Source of the DNA: CAZADH01 sp964483805
Lineage (GTDB): Bacteria; Muiribacteriota; Ozemobacteria; Ozemobacterales; Ozemobacteraceae
Assembly: GCA_964483805.1 (NCBI GenBank)
Contig: CAZADH010000193.1
Span: 1 to 11,910, forward strand
Direction: 5' to 3'
DNA: 11,910 nucleotides
Below are positions 1 through 6,918 of this stretch, piece by piece. The notes beneath the pieces were generated by a model. The model was given only the letters and a program-made list of their open reading frames with translations. It ran no database searches and was not told the origin of the DNA. Every line of letters begins with the position of its first letter. Position 1 is the first letter of the stretch. The translations under genes were made by a program, and so were the position numbers.

Positions 1-628
1 CACCGTTGCTCTTGATGGTGTACTGCCCGTCTTTCTTCTCGAGACTGGAACAGTGGATGAGACAGATCACCGACCGCTTGGTGTTCTTGATTTCGTCGGC
101 GACGAAACCGAGGTTGCTGTTGTTGTGACCGGCGGCACTGAAGCCCTTCGACAGCGGATACCGCACCATGTCGGGCGGCGCCGTGAAGATGTTGAACGGG
201 TTCATCTCTTTGAGCACGTCGACGAAGCGCACGTTCTTGCCACGCCCCTTCATGGCCACGGTCTGCGCGAACTGCCCGCACGGGCCGCGGTTCCAGGACT
301 CCCCCTCGTTCAGTTCGAGCGTGGGAATGTTATAGCGTTCGTAGTTGTCGACCAGCAGCCAACTGCCCGAGTCGGCCGGCAGGGTCAACGGCTCGTTGAC
401 CACCTCGGTGCCGGTCGGAGCACTCGCTGAGCTCGCTCCTGTACCGTTTCCCGCCCCCGCATCGGCGGCGGTACCGGTGCCGGTGCCCGTTGTCGCATAG
501 CCGGCCTGGGTATCGGGGGCATCGATGATGTCCTGGGCCAGCGCCGGCAGGCCTTCCATCGACAACACAAAGACCACCAGGACCAGCCAGGTGAAACGTC
601 GCCAAAACAGTCGGTTCATACGGATCAT
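1..628 (-). CDS. Exported protein of unknown function, C-terminus cut by window edge
   Basis: The frame stays open from an ATG at 628 to the left edge, giving 209 visible codons and no stop. I chose ATG 628 because an AGGAG lies 7 bases upstream (640-636); an in-frame ATG at 619 would be too far from it. The N-terminus is a typical signal peptide: basic residues (RRF), a hydrophobic core (WLVLVVFVLS) and an ALA|Q cleavage site after residue 31. Residues 46-75 are low complexity, rich in Gly, Thr, Ala and Ser, with a GTGTGT run. A more ordinary globular region follows, including GPCGQF, a KGRGKNVRFVDVLKEMNPFN stretch and RSVICLIHCSSLEKK with two cysteines. I do not recognise a family. It is the last visible gene of the pseudopilin block, 44 bases after the preceding gene, so it may be an envelope partner of the pilus or secretion apparatus; that is inference from position only. 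Confidence 0.8.
   Translation of the reverse strand, partial: MIRMNRLFWRRFTWLVLVVFVLSMEGLPALAQDIIDAPDTQAGYATTGTGTGTAADAGAGNGTGASSASAPTGTEVVNEPLTLPADSGSWLLVDNYERYNIPTLELNEGESWNRGPCGQFAQTVAMKGRGKNVRFVDVLKEMNPFNIFTAPPDMVRYPLSKGFSAAGHNNSNLGFVADEIKNTKRSVICLIHCSSLEKKDGQYTIKSNG
470..487. repeat. Three tandem GGTRCC hexamers
   Basis: On the plus strand the sequence reads ggtacc-ggtgcc-ggtgcc. It encodes the Gly-Thr dipeptide run in the low-complexity linker of the exported protein. The unit is two codons, so slippage would change linker length without a frameshift. Confidence 0.6.
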
Positions 629-651
629 CCACGGACTCCTTTCCCTCATCG

Positions 652-669
652 GCCGGCACTCGTGCCGGC
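652..669 (-). other. Intercistronic hairpin before the last exported-protein gene
   Basis: A perfect inverted repeat, GCCGGCAC/GTGCCGGC, has only 2 bases between its arms; a 7-bp stem with a 4-base loop is more realistic. It fills the gap between the TAG of the 136-residue protein (675-673) and the Shine-Dalgarno of the next gene (640-636). No U-tract follows on the minus strand, so it is unlikely to be an intrinsic terminator. It could stabilise the upstream mRNA or modulate translation of the downstream gene. Confidence 0.65.
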
Positions 670-672
670 ACA

Positions 673-1083
673 CTAACGTTGCGTCGCCTGTCGCGCTGCC
701 GACACCGCGGCACTCGCCACCGCCCGTCCCACCGCGGCCGCGGCGCCCACGATCCCCGTGGGGCCCTTGACTTCAGTGCCCGGGGCGTCGGCCGGTGGTG
801 CCACCGATGACGTGGGCTTCTGCACTTTCACTGCGGTCTTGAAAAACATCTTGAAGAACGGCGCGAGCATCCGCCGCACCACCTCGGGATCGACGGCCGG
901 CCGCACCACCAACGGCTTCTGCGTGCGGACATCGATCGGCAACGACGAGCGCACATCGGCGGTGTCGGTCGCATCGAGAATCACCGGGCCGCTCAGCGAT
1001 TGCGCCCGCACCGCGCCGGGCCACGCCGCGCCAATCAGCAGCAGGGTCACCACCACCAACACCCGATGTCGGTACAGATTCAT
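673..1083 (-). CDS. Small exported protein of unknown function (136 residues)
   Basis: The start is ATG 1083, preceded by AGGAG with a 6-base spacer (1094-1090); a longer frame running to 1128 would overlap the upstream gene and lacks such a site. Residues 1-27 form a clear signal peptide: a basic N-terminus (MNLYRHR), the core VLVVVTLLLIGAAW, and cleavage after AVRA with Gln at +1. The mature part is about 109 residues. It has a short beta-like segment (GPVILDAT), a central amphipathic stretch containing MLAPFFKMFFK, a Pro/Ala linker, and an Ala-rich C-terminus with Arg and Gln (ASAAVSAARQATQR) that would form a helix. I recognise no family. It starts 22 bases after the third pilin-type gene, so it is probably co-transcribed with the pilin block; a periplasmic or surface accessory role is inferred from context. 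Confidence 0.8.
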   Translation of the reverse strand: MNLYRHRVLVVVTLLLIGAAWPGAVRAQSLSGPVILDATDTADVRSSLPIDVRTQKPLVVRPAVDPEVVRRMLAPFFKMFFKTAVKVQKPTSSVAPPADAPGTEVKGPTGIVGAAAAVGRAVASAAVSAARQATQR

Positions 1084-1105
1084 ACGCGTCTCCTTCACCC
1101 GAGGT

Positions 1106-1741
1106 TCACGGCCAGGTCGAATTGGCAAACGCGGAAAACGGCGGACTGATCAGGCTGCCGACGCGAACCTCGGTCGCCGGCGCGCCACGCAGATCGGTCC
1201 CTTGCAGCACGAGTTGCACGTACAACGAGCGGGTGACGAACTGGTTTGGGCCGTTGTGCTGCTTCTGTACAATCCAATATACCAGGAAATCGCGAACCCT
1301 GCCCAGGTTCATGGTCTTGCGATTGACCGCGGTGCCCACCGTGACCGCCCGCTCGAGATACATGACCCCCCGGGCATCGGTCGCCAACCCATAGGAAATC
1401 GCCCCTTCCGGTCCCAGCATCAATAGCTCGCGCGCGGAGGCACTCAGATCGATGGGCTCGGCGAGGTCCGACAGCAGCGGCGCCGGCGAGGCGATATTCG
1501 TCGCCATCATCGCCTCACGGCGAATGTGCTCGAGGGTCTGCAACGCTTCGCGCACCGAGGTCAGCGTGTCTTGCCCCTTCAGTGATGCGCTGGTGTAATG
1601 CGAGAATACCTGGTGCAACGCCACCAGTACCAGCAACGCCAACACCACGCCAATGCACATCTCGATCAGGGTGACCCCGGCCCCCGGCGCCAGGAACCCG
1701 CGGGATATGCAATACTTTATATTTCTCAATGCATTTCGCAT
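1106..1741 (-). CDS. PilW/GspJ-like prepilin (minor pseudopilin)
   Basis: This 211-residue protein has a class III prepilin signal. The leader is about 22 residues ending in PGAG, with cleavage before VTLIE; Glu is at mature position 5, followed by the hydrophobic helix MCIGVVLALLVLVALHQVF. After the helix come an amphipathic segment (SLKGQDTLTSVREALQTLEHIRREAMM) and a beta-rich C-terminal domain. This resembles the PilW/GspJ class in size and layout, although family assignment beyond the methylation motif is approximate. The start is ATG 1741, 3 bases after the upstream stop, with GGAG 9 bases away inside the upstream gene (1754-1751). Prepilin peptidase (PilD/GspO type) would process it at the inner membrane. 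The leader is unusually long and its codons are AT-rich (around 1706-1741), unlike the rest of the gene. Confidence 0.87.
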   Translation of the reverse strand: MRNALRNIKYCISRGFLAPGAGVTLIEMCIGVVLALLVLVALHQVFSHYTSASLKGQDTLTSVREALQTLEHIRREAMMATNIASPAPLLSDLAEPIDLSASARELLMLGPEGAISYGLATDARGVMYLERAVTVGTAVNRKTMNLGRVRDFLVYWIVQKQHNGPNQFVTRSLYVQLVLQGTDLRGAPATEVRVGSLISPPFSAFANSTWP

Positions 1742-1744
1742 CCG

Positions 1745-2263
1745 TCAGGGCTCCATCAACCAGGTGCTCGCCGAAAACTGCCGCGGTCCGGGCGATCCGG
1801 GCACGTCCCAACTGATGACCACCGTGGCCAGGATGAGGTTAACCGGCGTCGTGCCGGCGTTGCGCACCACCCGTTCGAGAAACAGCACCCGCCCCGAAAA
1901 GACATTCCCCGGCAATGGCGAGGCCAGCAGGTGCACCCCGGGAAATACTTCGTGCTTACTGAGTGCCGTCGTGCCCGCCGGCCCCGGCGGCAACGAGATC
2001 ATCGGTCGCAGATCGGCCAGCGACGTGCCGCCGTTCGCTTCCTTGATCGCCGCGGTCGGCAGCAGGCGCACCTGTTCGAGAATCTCGGCGGCATACTGGG
2101 AAGCCATCACTTCGTGGATCGACACGGCCGTACTGCCGGTGAGATTCGAGAAGATCGCCAGCATCGGTCCGACCGCAAGCCCGAGAATCAGCACACCAAT
2201 GGCGATCTCGAGAAACGACACGCCGCGCCGGACCCGCGCGCGCCCGGAACCGCTCGCAATCAT
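1745..2263 (-). CDS. PilV/GspI-like prepilin (minor pseudopilin)
   Basis: This 172-residue protein has a textbook type IV prepilin signal. A 14-residue basic leader ends in RVRRG, cleavage falls before VSFLE (Glu at mature position 5), and the helix IAIGVLILGLAVGPMLAIF follows. Next comes a segment like those of GspI/PilV proteins (MASQYAAEILEQVR), then a beta-rich domain. The frame extends upstream to 2395, but ATG 2263 is clearly the start: it overlaps the preceding TGA as ATGA, puts the leader at normal length, and has AGGTGG 7 bases upstream (2276-2271) within the preceding gene. The overlap implies translational coupling to the large pilin-like protein. It probably forms part of a minor pseudopilin tip complex with its two pilin-type neighbours. 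Confidence 0.9.
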   Translation of the reverse strand: MIASGSGRARVRRGVSFLEIAIGVLILGLAVGPMLAIFSNLTGSTAVSIHEVMASQYAAEILEQVRLLPTAAIKEANGGTSLADLRPMISLPPGPAGTTALSKHEVFPGVHLLASPLPGNVFSGRVLFLERVVRNAGTTPVNLILATVVISWDVPGSPGPRQFSASTWLMEP

Positions 2264-4542
2264 GGCTCGACCACCTCGACGAACGGACTGGCATCGGCGA
2301 GAAACAGGCTGTAATAGTCTTTGATCCAGTAGTGACACGGATTCATGGTCAGGTTGTACTGGATCGCCCCACCCTCGCGGAAATACTGCCCCCACCCCGC
2401 ATCACCGGCCGGCGGCACCCCCAACTCGTAGACGGCGAGCCCGCCCTCGAGGTCGAGCGAACGACCGTCGCGACTGCGGATGCTGCCCACGTTCGGCCGC
2501 CCCGGCAACGGCGGTTTCAACGCCACCAGGTAGGCCTGGATTTTCTTCTTCGTCACCTGGAAACTGCCGTCGAGCAACACGATGGTCAGGTGCTTGTCGG
2601 CACCGGCCGACGAAACCCCGTCGAGAACAACGTCACCGCGGTCGATCACCAGCACCGTGTTGTTGGCGTTCATCAGGTCGGCAGGCAGTTCGAGCGGTGC
2701 GGGGTTCACCGCGGTGGTATCGCGGATGATCTTGATGATGCCGGGCATATCGAGGATGCGCCCGCCCCCGAACAACTGGGCCTTGAGGGCATTGGCCTCG
2801 GCTGCCGGCGAACCCCCGGTGAGATAGCACTTGCGCGTCGCCCGCCCCTCGAACAACACCGGGGCAATGTCGACCCGCCGGCAGGTGGTCAGATCACCGG
2901 CAAAGCGAAAGAAGTCTTTGTCAATACCTTGTGAATAACCAAAGGTGATGTGTTCCGGTCGCGCCATGTAGGCGCAATTGGCCGGCGGCCGCGCGATCTG
3001 TTGCAGGGTGCCGCGCATCGTGCCGGGTGTCGCATAGACGAGATCGTTGGGGTCGAGCGGCAGAAAAAACCACGATGGCAACGACAGGGTCGGCGGCGTC
3101 GGGTGCTTGACCAGGTCGAAGAACTGGTTGAACGGCACGTAGACCTCACGACAGGCGTAATCGCCATAGCGACCGGCATCGGTGAACACATCGCCCCAGG
3201 TGCGCGGCGCGTGACTGGTGTCGGCGTCGGCCCGCTTCGCCCGCTCGTACAACTCGCGGATGTCGCCCGGCAACAGGGATCCCGGGTTGAACGCCGCCCG
3301 CGACACCGGTGATTTGTGGTTCCAGGCCCACCGCGTCGCGTCGCCCGCATCGGTGATCTTGTCGATCTCGTCGCTGCCTTTGGGTTTCCAGCCGAACGGC
3401 CCCATCTCCATGATCTTCAACAAACGGCCGAACACCGGGCCGATCACCACGGTGCGCGACAAGCCGGTGGCGTTGCCATACAACTGCAACCACGAGACGT
3501 TGGGATTGAGCGACCGACCGAAGCGGTTCTCGCTGTTGTAGGTCTGCTGCTGCGGCGTCGAGATGCCTTCGAACCGCTGAAACAGCATGACCGGCCACGG
3601 ATCGGTGTTGATCCAGTGGCGCAACCCCGGGGCGTCCTTGGTCGTGTAGCGGATGATCGCCCCGCCCGGGTCCTTGCCGAACAGGAACATCTGGCCTTTG
3701 GCGTCGTAGCCGTCCGCCAGGTTGAGATAGACATTGTCGTTGCCCACGTCGTCGGTCGGCCCGAGGTAGACCCACCCGTTCGTCTGCAAATCGTACGACT
3801 CGGGGGGCAACGCCGGTGGGTTCGCATAAACCAGCGGGGTCGGGCTGTTGCGCAACTGCAGCGGCTGCGGTCCCGCCGCTCCTGTATTTACATCGTAATT
3901 CACCGTGTTGTAACCTTCGCCGTCCGGGCTGCGCACGACAAACAACGAAAATCGCGCCAACAGCGGCGGCAACAGACTGACCACCTTGAACGGCCGCTTG
4001 ATCCGGGCCGCTTTGGTGAGCTTGCCGCCCCAGGTCGTACTCACCGTCACCTCGATGGTCAGATACCCCTGCTTCTCGAGCAGGTCGGTGTAGCTGAAGG
4101 TCGGACTTTCGAGCGTCACGATCCGGCTGACGTCTTGAAAGAACATGCGCAGTCCTTCGAACTTGAACCGCTGCCCCTCGAGACTGATGGTCTCGATCAT
4201 GTCGCGCGCCAGCGTCTCGTAGCGGCCGAAATTGGTCGGCGGAATCGGAATGTCGACCTTCTCGCCGGGTTGCAGACGGCGCTCGATGAGATAGGCGAAC
4301 CGACTGGTGTGCCCGGTGGTCAGCTCCTGGTAGATCGAGGCGGTCTCTTTTTCGAGCAGTTGCGCGCACACGTTGGCGGCGCCGATCGCCAGGTTCCCGG
4401 CCATGACCCCCAGTTGCACGCGCTTCACCTGCAACTGGTGCGACGACAGCATGCGCGAGTAGGCAAAGAGAAAGACCATCAAGACGGCCAGGAGAACGAG
4501 AACCGAGGCGATGACCATGCCGCGCCGGGCGCCCCGCGGCAC
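2260..4542 (-). CDS. Very large GspK/PilX-like minor pilin (about 760 residues)
   Basis: The N-terminus has an Arg-rich leader ending GARRG, a predicted cleavage before MVIAS, and the hydrophobic helix VLVLLAVLMVFLFAYS. This resembles PilX and GspK, which keep the pilin-type helix but lack Glu at mature position 5; here position 5 is Ser. The preferred start is GTG 4542, giving an 8-residue leader with AGGTGG 9 bases upstream (4557-4552). TTG 4560 and GTG 4593 are in-frame alternatives and would overlap the kinase gene. The mature part is more than twice the usual GspK length and several times that of PilX. After the helix comes a coiled or amphipathic segment (LQVKRVQLGVMAGNLAIGAA), then a long region with many beta-type stretches and scattered Trp, Tyr and Asn. 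Near the C-terminus is a segment of short repeated strands (NNTVLVIDRGDVVLDGVS) that suggests a beta-sheet or beta-helix fold. It may cap the pilus and act as adhesin or substrate receptor. The N-terminal class is reasonably sure, the rest is not recognised. Confidence 0.82.
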   Translation of the reverse strand: MPRGARRGMVIASVLVLLAVLMVFLFAYSRMLSSHQLQVKRVQLGVMAGNLAIGAANVCAQLLEKETASIYQELTTGHTSRFAYLIERRLQPGEKVDIPIPPTNFGRYETLARDMIETISLEGQRFKFEGLRMFFQDVSRIVTLESPTFSYTDLLEKQGYLTIEVTVSTTWGGKLTKAARIKRPFKVVSLLPPLLARFSLFVVRSPDGEGYNTVNYDVNTGAAGPQPLQLRNSPTPLVYANPPALPPESYDLQTNGWVYLGPTDDVGNDNVYLNLADGYDAKGQMFLFGKDPGGAIIRYTTKDAPGLRHWINTDPWPVMLFQRFEGISTPQQQTYNSENRFGRSLNPNVSWLQLYGNATGLSRTVVIGPVFGRLLKIMEMGPFGWKPKGSDEIDKITDAGDATRWAWNHKSPVSRAAFNPGSLLPGDIRELYERAKRADADTSHAPRTWGDVFTDAGRYGDYACREVYVPFNQFFDLVKHPTPPTLSLPSWFFLPLDPNDLVYATPGTMRGTLQQIARPPANCAYMARPEHITFGYSQGIDKDFFRFAGDLTTCRRVDIAPVLFEGRATRKCYLTGGSPAAEANALKAQLFGGGRILDMPGIIKIIRDTTAVNPAPLELPADLMNANNTVLVIDRGDVVLDGVSSAGADKHLTIVLLDGSFQVTKKKIQAYLVALKPPLPGRPNVGSIRSRDGRSLDLEGGLAVYELGVPPAGDAGWGQYFREGGAIQYNLTMNPCHYWIKDYYSLFLADASPFVEVVEP

Positions 4543-4556
4543 ACCGGCAGACCACC

Positions 4557-6710
4557 TCAACGTGGCGGACCCTCGCCCGACCCCGGAAACCACCGGGCCA
4601 CAACCGATTGCAGTTGTTGCAGGGTCAGGGGCTTGCTCAGATAATCATCCATGCCGCACGACATGCAGCGGTCGCGGGTCCCGGGCATCACGTTCGCGGT
4701 CAGGGCGACGATCGGCACCCGGCCGCACCCACGACCCGCTTCGTAATCGCGGATCGCGCGCGTCGCCGAAAAACCGTCCATCACCGGCATTTGACAATCC
4801 ATCAATACAAGAGAATACGTCTTTGCCTTGAACGCTGCAACCGCTTCTTCACCATTGGTCGCGCCCTCGGAGACAAAACCGAGCCGTTCGAGCTGCAACA
4901 GCAGCAGATTCAGATTGTCGCGATGGTCTTCGACCGCCAGAACCCTCATCCCATCTGACGTCGCGGCATCGGACGCACCCGGGGCGCCCCCCGGCACCAC
5001 GCCCGCGCCACCGCCGCCATCACCACGCCGCGACCCGACGGGGTCGGTCGTCGCCCCGCCCGCCGCCAGACACGCACCGGCAACCGCCACCTGTTGGGGC
5101 GCAGGCGCGACCCGACCCTGTTGCCCCAACAGGTCGAGATCGAACCAGAACAGCGAACCACGGCCCAGCTCGCTCTTCACGCCAATTTCGCCGCCCATCA
5201 GAGCCACCAGCCGCTTGCAGATCGCCAGGCCCAAGCCGGAACCGCCGTAGCGCCGCGAATCAGAACCATCGGCCTGCACGAACGGTTGAAAGAGGCGCAC
5301 CAGGTCGCTGCCGGCAATGCCGATCCCGGTATCGCGCACCGCAAAGCGCACACGACTGCGCGGGGACTGAGGATTGACCAGGGTAAGCGCAACCTCGACT
5401 TCACCGCGATCGGTGAACTTGACCGCGTTGCTGGTCAGGTTGAGCAGAATCTGCCGCAGTCGTCCGACGTCGCCATACAGCGTCGGCGGGATGCGCGGAT
5501 CGATCCGCATCGACAACCGCAATCCTTTGGCCTTGGCCCGCACCTCGATCAGGCGGACCACATCTTCGATCAGCATGCACGCTTCGAAGTCACTCGGCTC
5601 GATGCGCAGATGCCCCGCCTCGATCTTCGAGAGGTCGAGCACGTCGTTGAGCAAGGTCAACAGGCTGTGTGCCGAGTTGCGCACGATGCTCGCATACTCG
5701 CGCTGCTGCGGGTTGAGCTTGCTGTCGAGGAGCAGTTCGGTCAAGCCGATCACCGCGTTCATCGGAGTGCGGATCTCGTGGCTCATGTTGGCAAGAAACT
5801 CGCTCTTCGCGCGGTTCGCCGCCTCCGCCGCCTTCTGCGCCCGGATCCGCTCGGCCTCGACCCGCAAACGCTGGGAGTTGTCGCGCAGAATCGCCATCGC
5901 CACCGTCTGACCGCGCATTTCAAACAGGTGCGCGCGCATCTCGACCGGAACCAACGTGCCGCTCTTGCCCTGCAACCAACACTCGGTGACGGCGTAGCGT
6001 TGAGCGTTGATCTCGTGGTCGAAACGTGCAATCGCATCGTGCGACTCGGGCGGCACCAACGTGTGTGGAGAGTTCAGGGCGCGCAGCTCGTCGACCGAGT
6101 ACCCCAACATCGAGGTCACCTCGGTGTTGACTTCGAGAATCCGTCCGGGCCCCCCTGAGTCGGTCCAGTCGATCAGGAAATACCCGTCACCCAGATGCTC
6201 GAGCAGCGTGCGCGACTTCTCTTCGCTGTCACGCAATGCAGCCAGCGCCCGGTTCTGCTCGGCCCGCATGGCCGCGTCCCGCGTGGCTTCCTCGACGGCC
6301 GCGCCGATGCGCCCGAGGTCCCGAATCGGCAACAGATCGAGTGCACCGCCCTTGATCAAACGAACGGCGCGGTACACATCCGGTTCGCCGCAGATGAACA
6401 GCACCGGCACGTCGCCACACCAGCGGCGCGTCTGCTCGAGCAGCGCCTCGCCCGAAAGTGCAGGGGCGTCGCAACAGGCCACGATGAAATCGAGTGTGGG
6501 AGCGAGAAGCGGCACCGGCGATGCCGTCGCGTCGACCTCGACGACCTCGCCGACGAACCCTTGTGCGGTCAGCGCGGTACGCACCGCTTCACGGGCCGCG
6601 GCAGGTGCAAACAACAGTGCACGCTGCAGCCCGCCAAGACGCTTGGGTTCGGCGTTAAAACTGGATCTACTGCCCACGCCAACCACCCACGCACCCGCAG
6701 CCAACCGCAC
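4557..6710 (-). CDS. Soluble hybrid sensor histidine kinase / response regulator
   Basis: This 717-residue cytoplasmic protein has no membrane segment. Residues 28-145 look like a degenerate receiver: where a phospho-acceptor Asp is expected (DFIVACCDAP, 74-83) there is Cys. Residues about 160-285 form a PAS domain (GYFLIDW; VNTEVTSMLGYSVDEL). The HisKA domain carries the SHEIRTP box with His311 as phosphorylation site. The HATPase domain shows the N box (NLTSNAVKF, Asn428), G1 (DTGIGI, from 460), F box (LFQPF) and G2 (GGSGLGLAI). A Gly/Ala/Pro-rich linker (about 530-585) leads to an intact C-terminal receiver with acidic pair E594/D595, phospho-acceptor D638 and Lys693 in LSKPL. The GTG start at 6710 is tentative: no clear Shine-Dalgarno is seen, and GTG codons at 6686 and 6677 are alternatives. 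The pilin block follows after 14 bases, so the kinase probably senses a cytoplasmic signal tied to that system. No DNA-binding output domain is attached, so the partner is elsewhere. Confidence 0.93.
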   Translation of the reverse strand: MRLAAGAWVVGVGSRSSFNAEPKRLGGLQRALLFAPAAAREAVRTALTAQGFVGEVVEVDATASPVPLLAPTLDFIVACCDAPALSGEALLEQTRRWCGDVPVLFICGEPDVYRAVRLIKGGALDLLPIRDLGRIGAAVEEATRDAAMRAEQNRALAALRDSEEKSRTLLEHLGDGYFLIDWTDSGGPGRILEVNTEVTSMLGYSVDELRALNSPHTLVPPESHDAIARFDHEINAQRYAVTECWLQGKSGTLVPVEMRAHLFEMRGQTVAMAILRDNSQRLRVEAERIRAQKAAEAANRAKSEFLANMSHEIRTPMNAVIGLTELLLDSKLNPQQREYASIVRNSAHSLLTLLNDVLDLSKIEAGHLRIEPSDFEACMLIEDVVRLIEVRAKAKGLRLSMRIDPRIPPTLYGDVGRLRQILLNLTSNAVKFTDRGEVEVALTLVNPQSPRSRVRFAVRDTGIGIAGSDLVRLFQPFVQADGSDSRRYGGSGLGLAICKRLVALMGGEIGVKSELGRGSLFWFDLDLLGQQGRVAPAPQQVAVAGACLAAGGATTDPVGSRRGDGGGGAGVVPGGAPGASDAATSDGMRVLAVEDHRDNLNLLLLQLERLGFVSEGATNGEEAVAAFKAKTYSLVLMDCQMPVMDGFSATRAIRDYEAGRGCGRVPIVALTANVMPGTRDRCMSCGMDDYLSKPLTLQQLQSVVARWFPGSGEGPPR

Positions 6711-6787
6711 ACCATGATTGCAGCGATGTTCGCGCCCGCGAGCGCGCAGCGAACCGTCTCACCGACGACATGCTCTCACTCCCCCCG

Positions 6788-6803
6788 CTCGCCCCCCGGC
6801 GAG
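6788..6803 (-). other. Short GC-rich hairpin
   Basis: The arms CTCGCC/GGCGAG pair perfectly around a 4-base loop (GGGG on the minus strand). It lies about 80 bases upstream of the kinase start and is followed by GC-rich sequence, so a terminator role is unlikely. It could be a leader structure or a protein-binding dyad. Confidence 0.45.
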
Positions 6804-6822
6804 CCCACCTATCGTACATTCT

Positions 6823-6835
6823 ACCGTCAAACGGT
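6823..6835. other. Short dyad ACCGT-CAA-ACGGT
   Basis: A perfect 5-base inverted repeat with a 3-base centre, 13 bases overall, in the kinase upstream region. It is a plausible small operator half-site pair, but a dyad this short can occur by chance. Confidence 0.3.
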
Positions 6836-6918
6836 CGGGCCCGCATCAGGATTTATTCGTCGGCGCGCCCCCCCCGATCGCTGCTTTGCCCAAGAAGGAC
6901 CAGTCCAGAGAGAGAGAG

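Larger units (their letters stand above)
6711..6918. other. Intergenic region between the lux-like and kinase/pilin blocks
   Basis: This is the only sizeable gap in the window. Working along the minus strand it holds a (CT)6 run immediately after the TAG of the fusion gene, a G8 run (6875-6868), a 5-bp stem around CAA (6835-6823) and a 6-bp stem with a G4 loop (6803-6788). None is followed by a U-tract. A TTGACG and a TACGAT occur on the minus strand but are only 8 bases apart, so they do not make a sigma70 promoter. A promoter for the kinase/pilin operon is expected here but I cannot identify one. Confidence 0.6.

Noticed and set aside
1745..2395. Longer version of the PilV/GspI-like gene starting at 2395
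   Set aside because: It would put over 40 extra residues before the prepilin leader and overlap the upstream gene by more than 130 bases. ATG 2263, with an ATGA overlap and Shine-Dalgarno, is far better.
3316..4644. Plus-strand frame of 442 codons opposite the large pilin-like gene
   Set aside because: Composition is typical of an antisense shadow (Arg/His/Gln/Asp-rich, no hydrophobic core pattern), with no Shine-Dalgarno or recognisable domain.
6788..6803. Intrinsic terminator after the lux-like block
   Set aside because: The stem is short and followed by G-rich sequence rather than a U-tract on the minus strand.
6811..6834. TTGACG and TACGAT on the minus strand as a sigma70 promoter for the kinase operon
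   Set aside because: The two hexamers are only 8 bases apart rather than about 17, and no alternative partner at the right distance was found.
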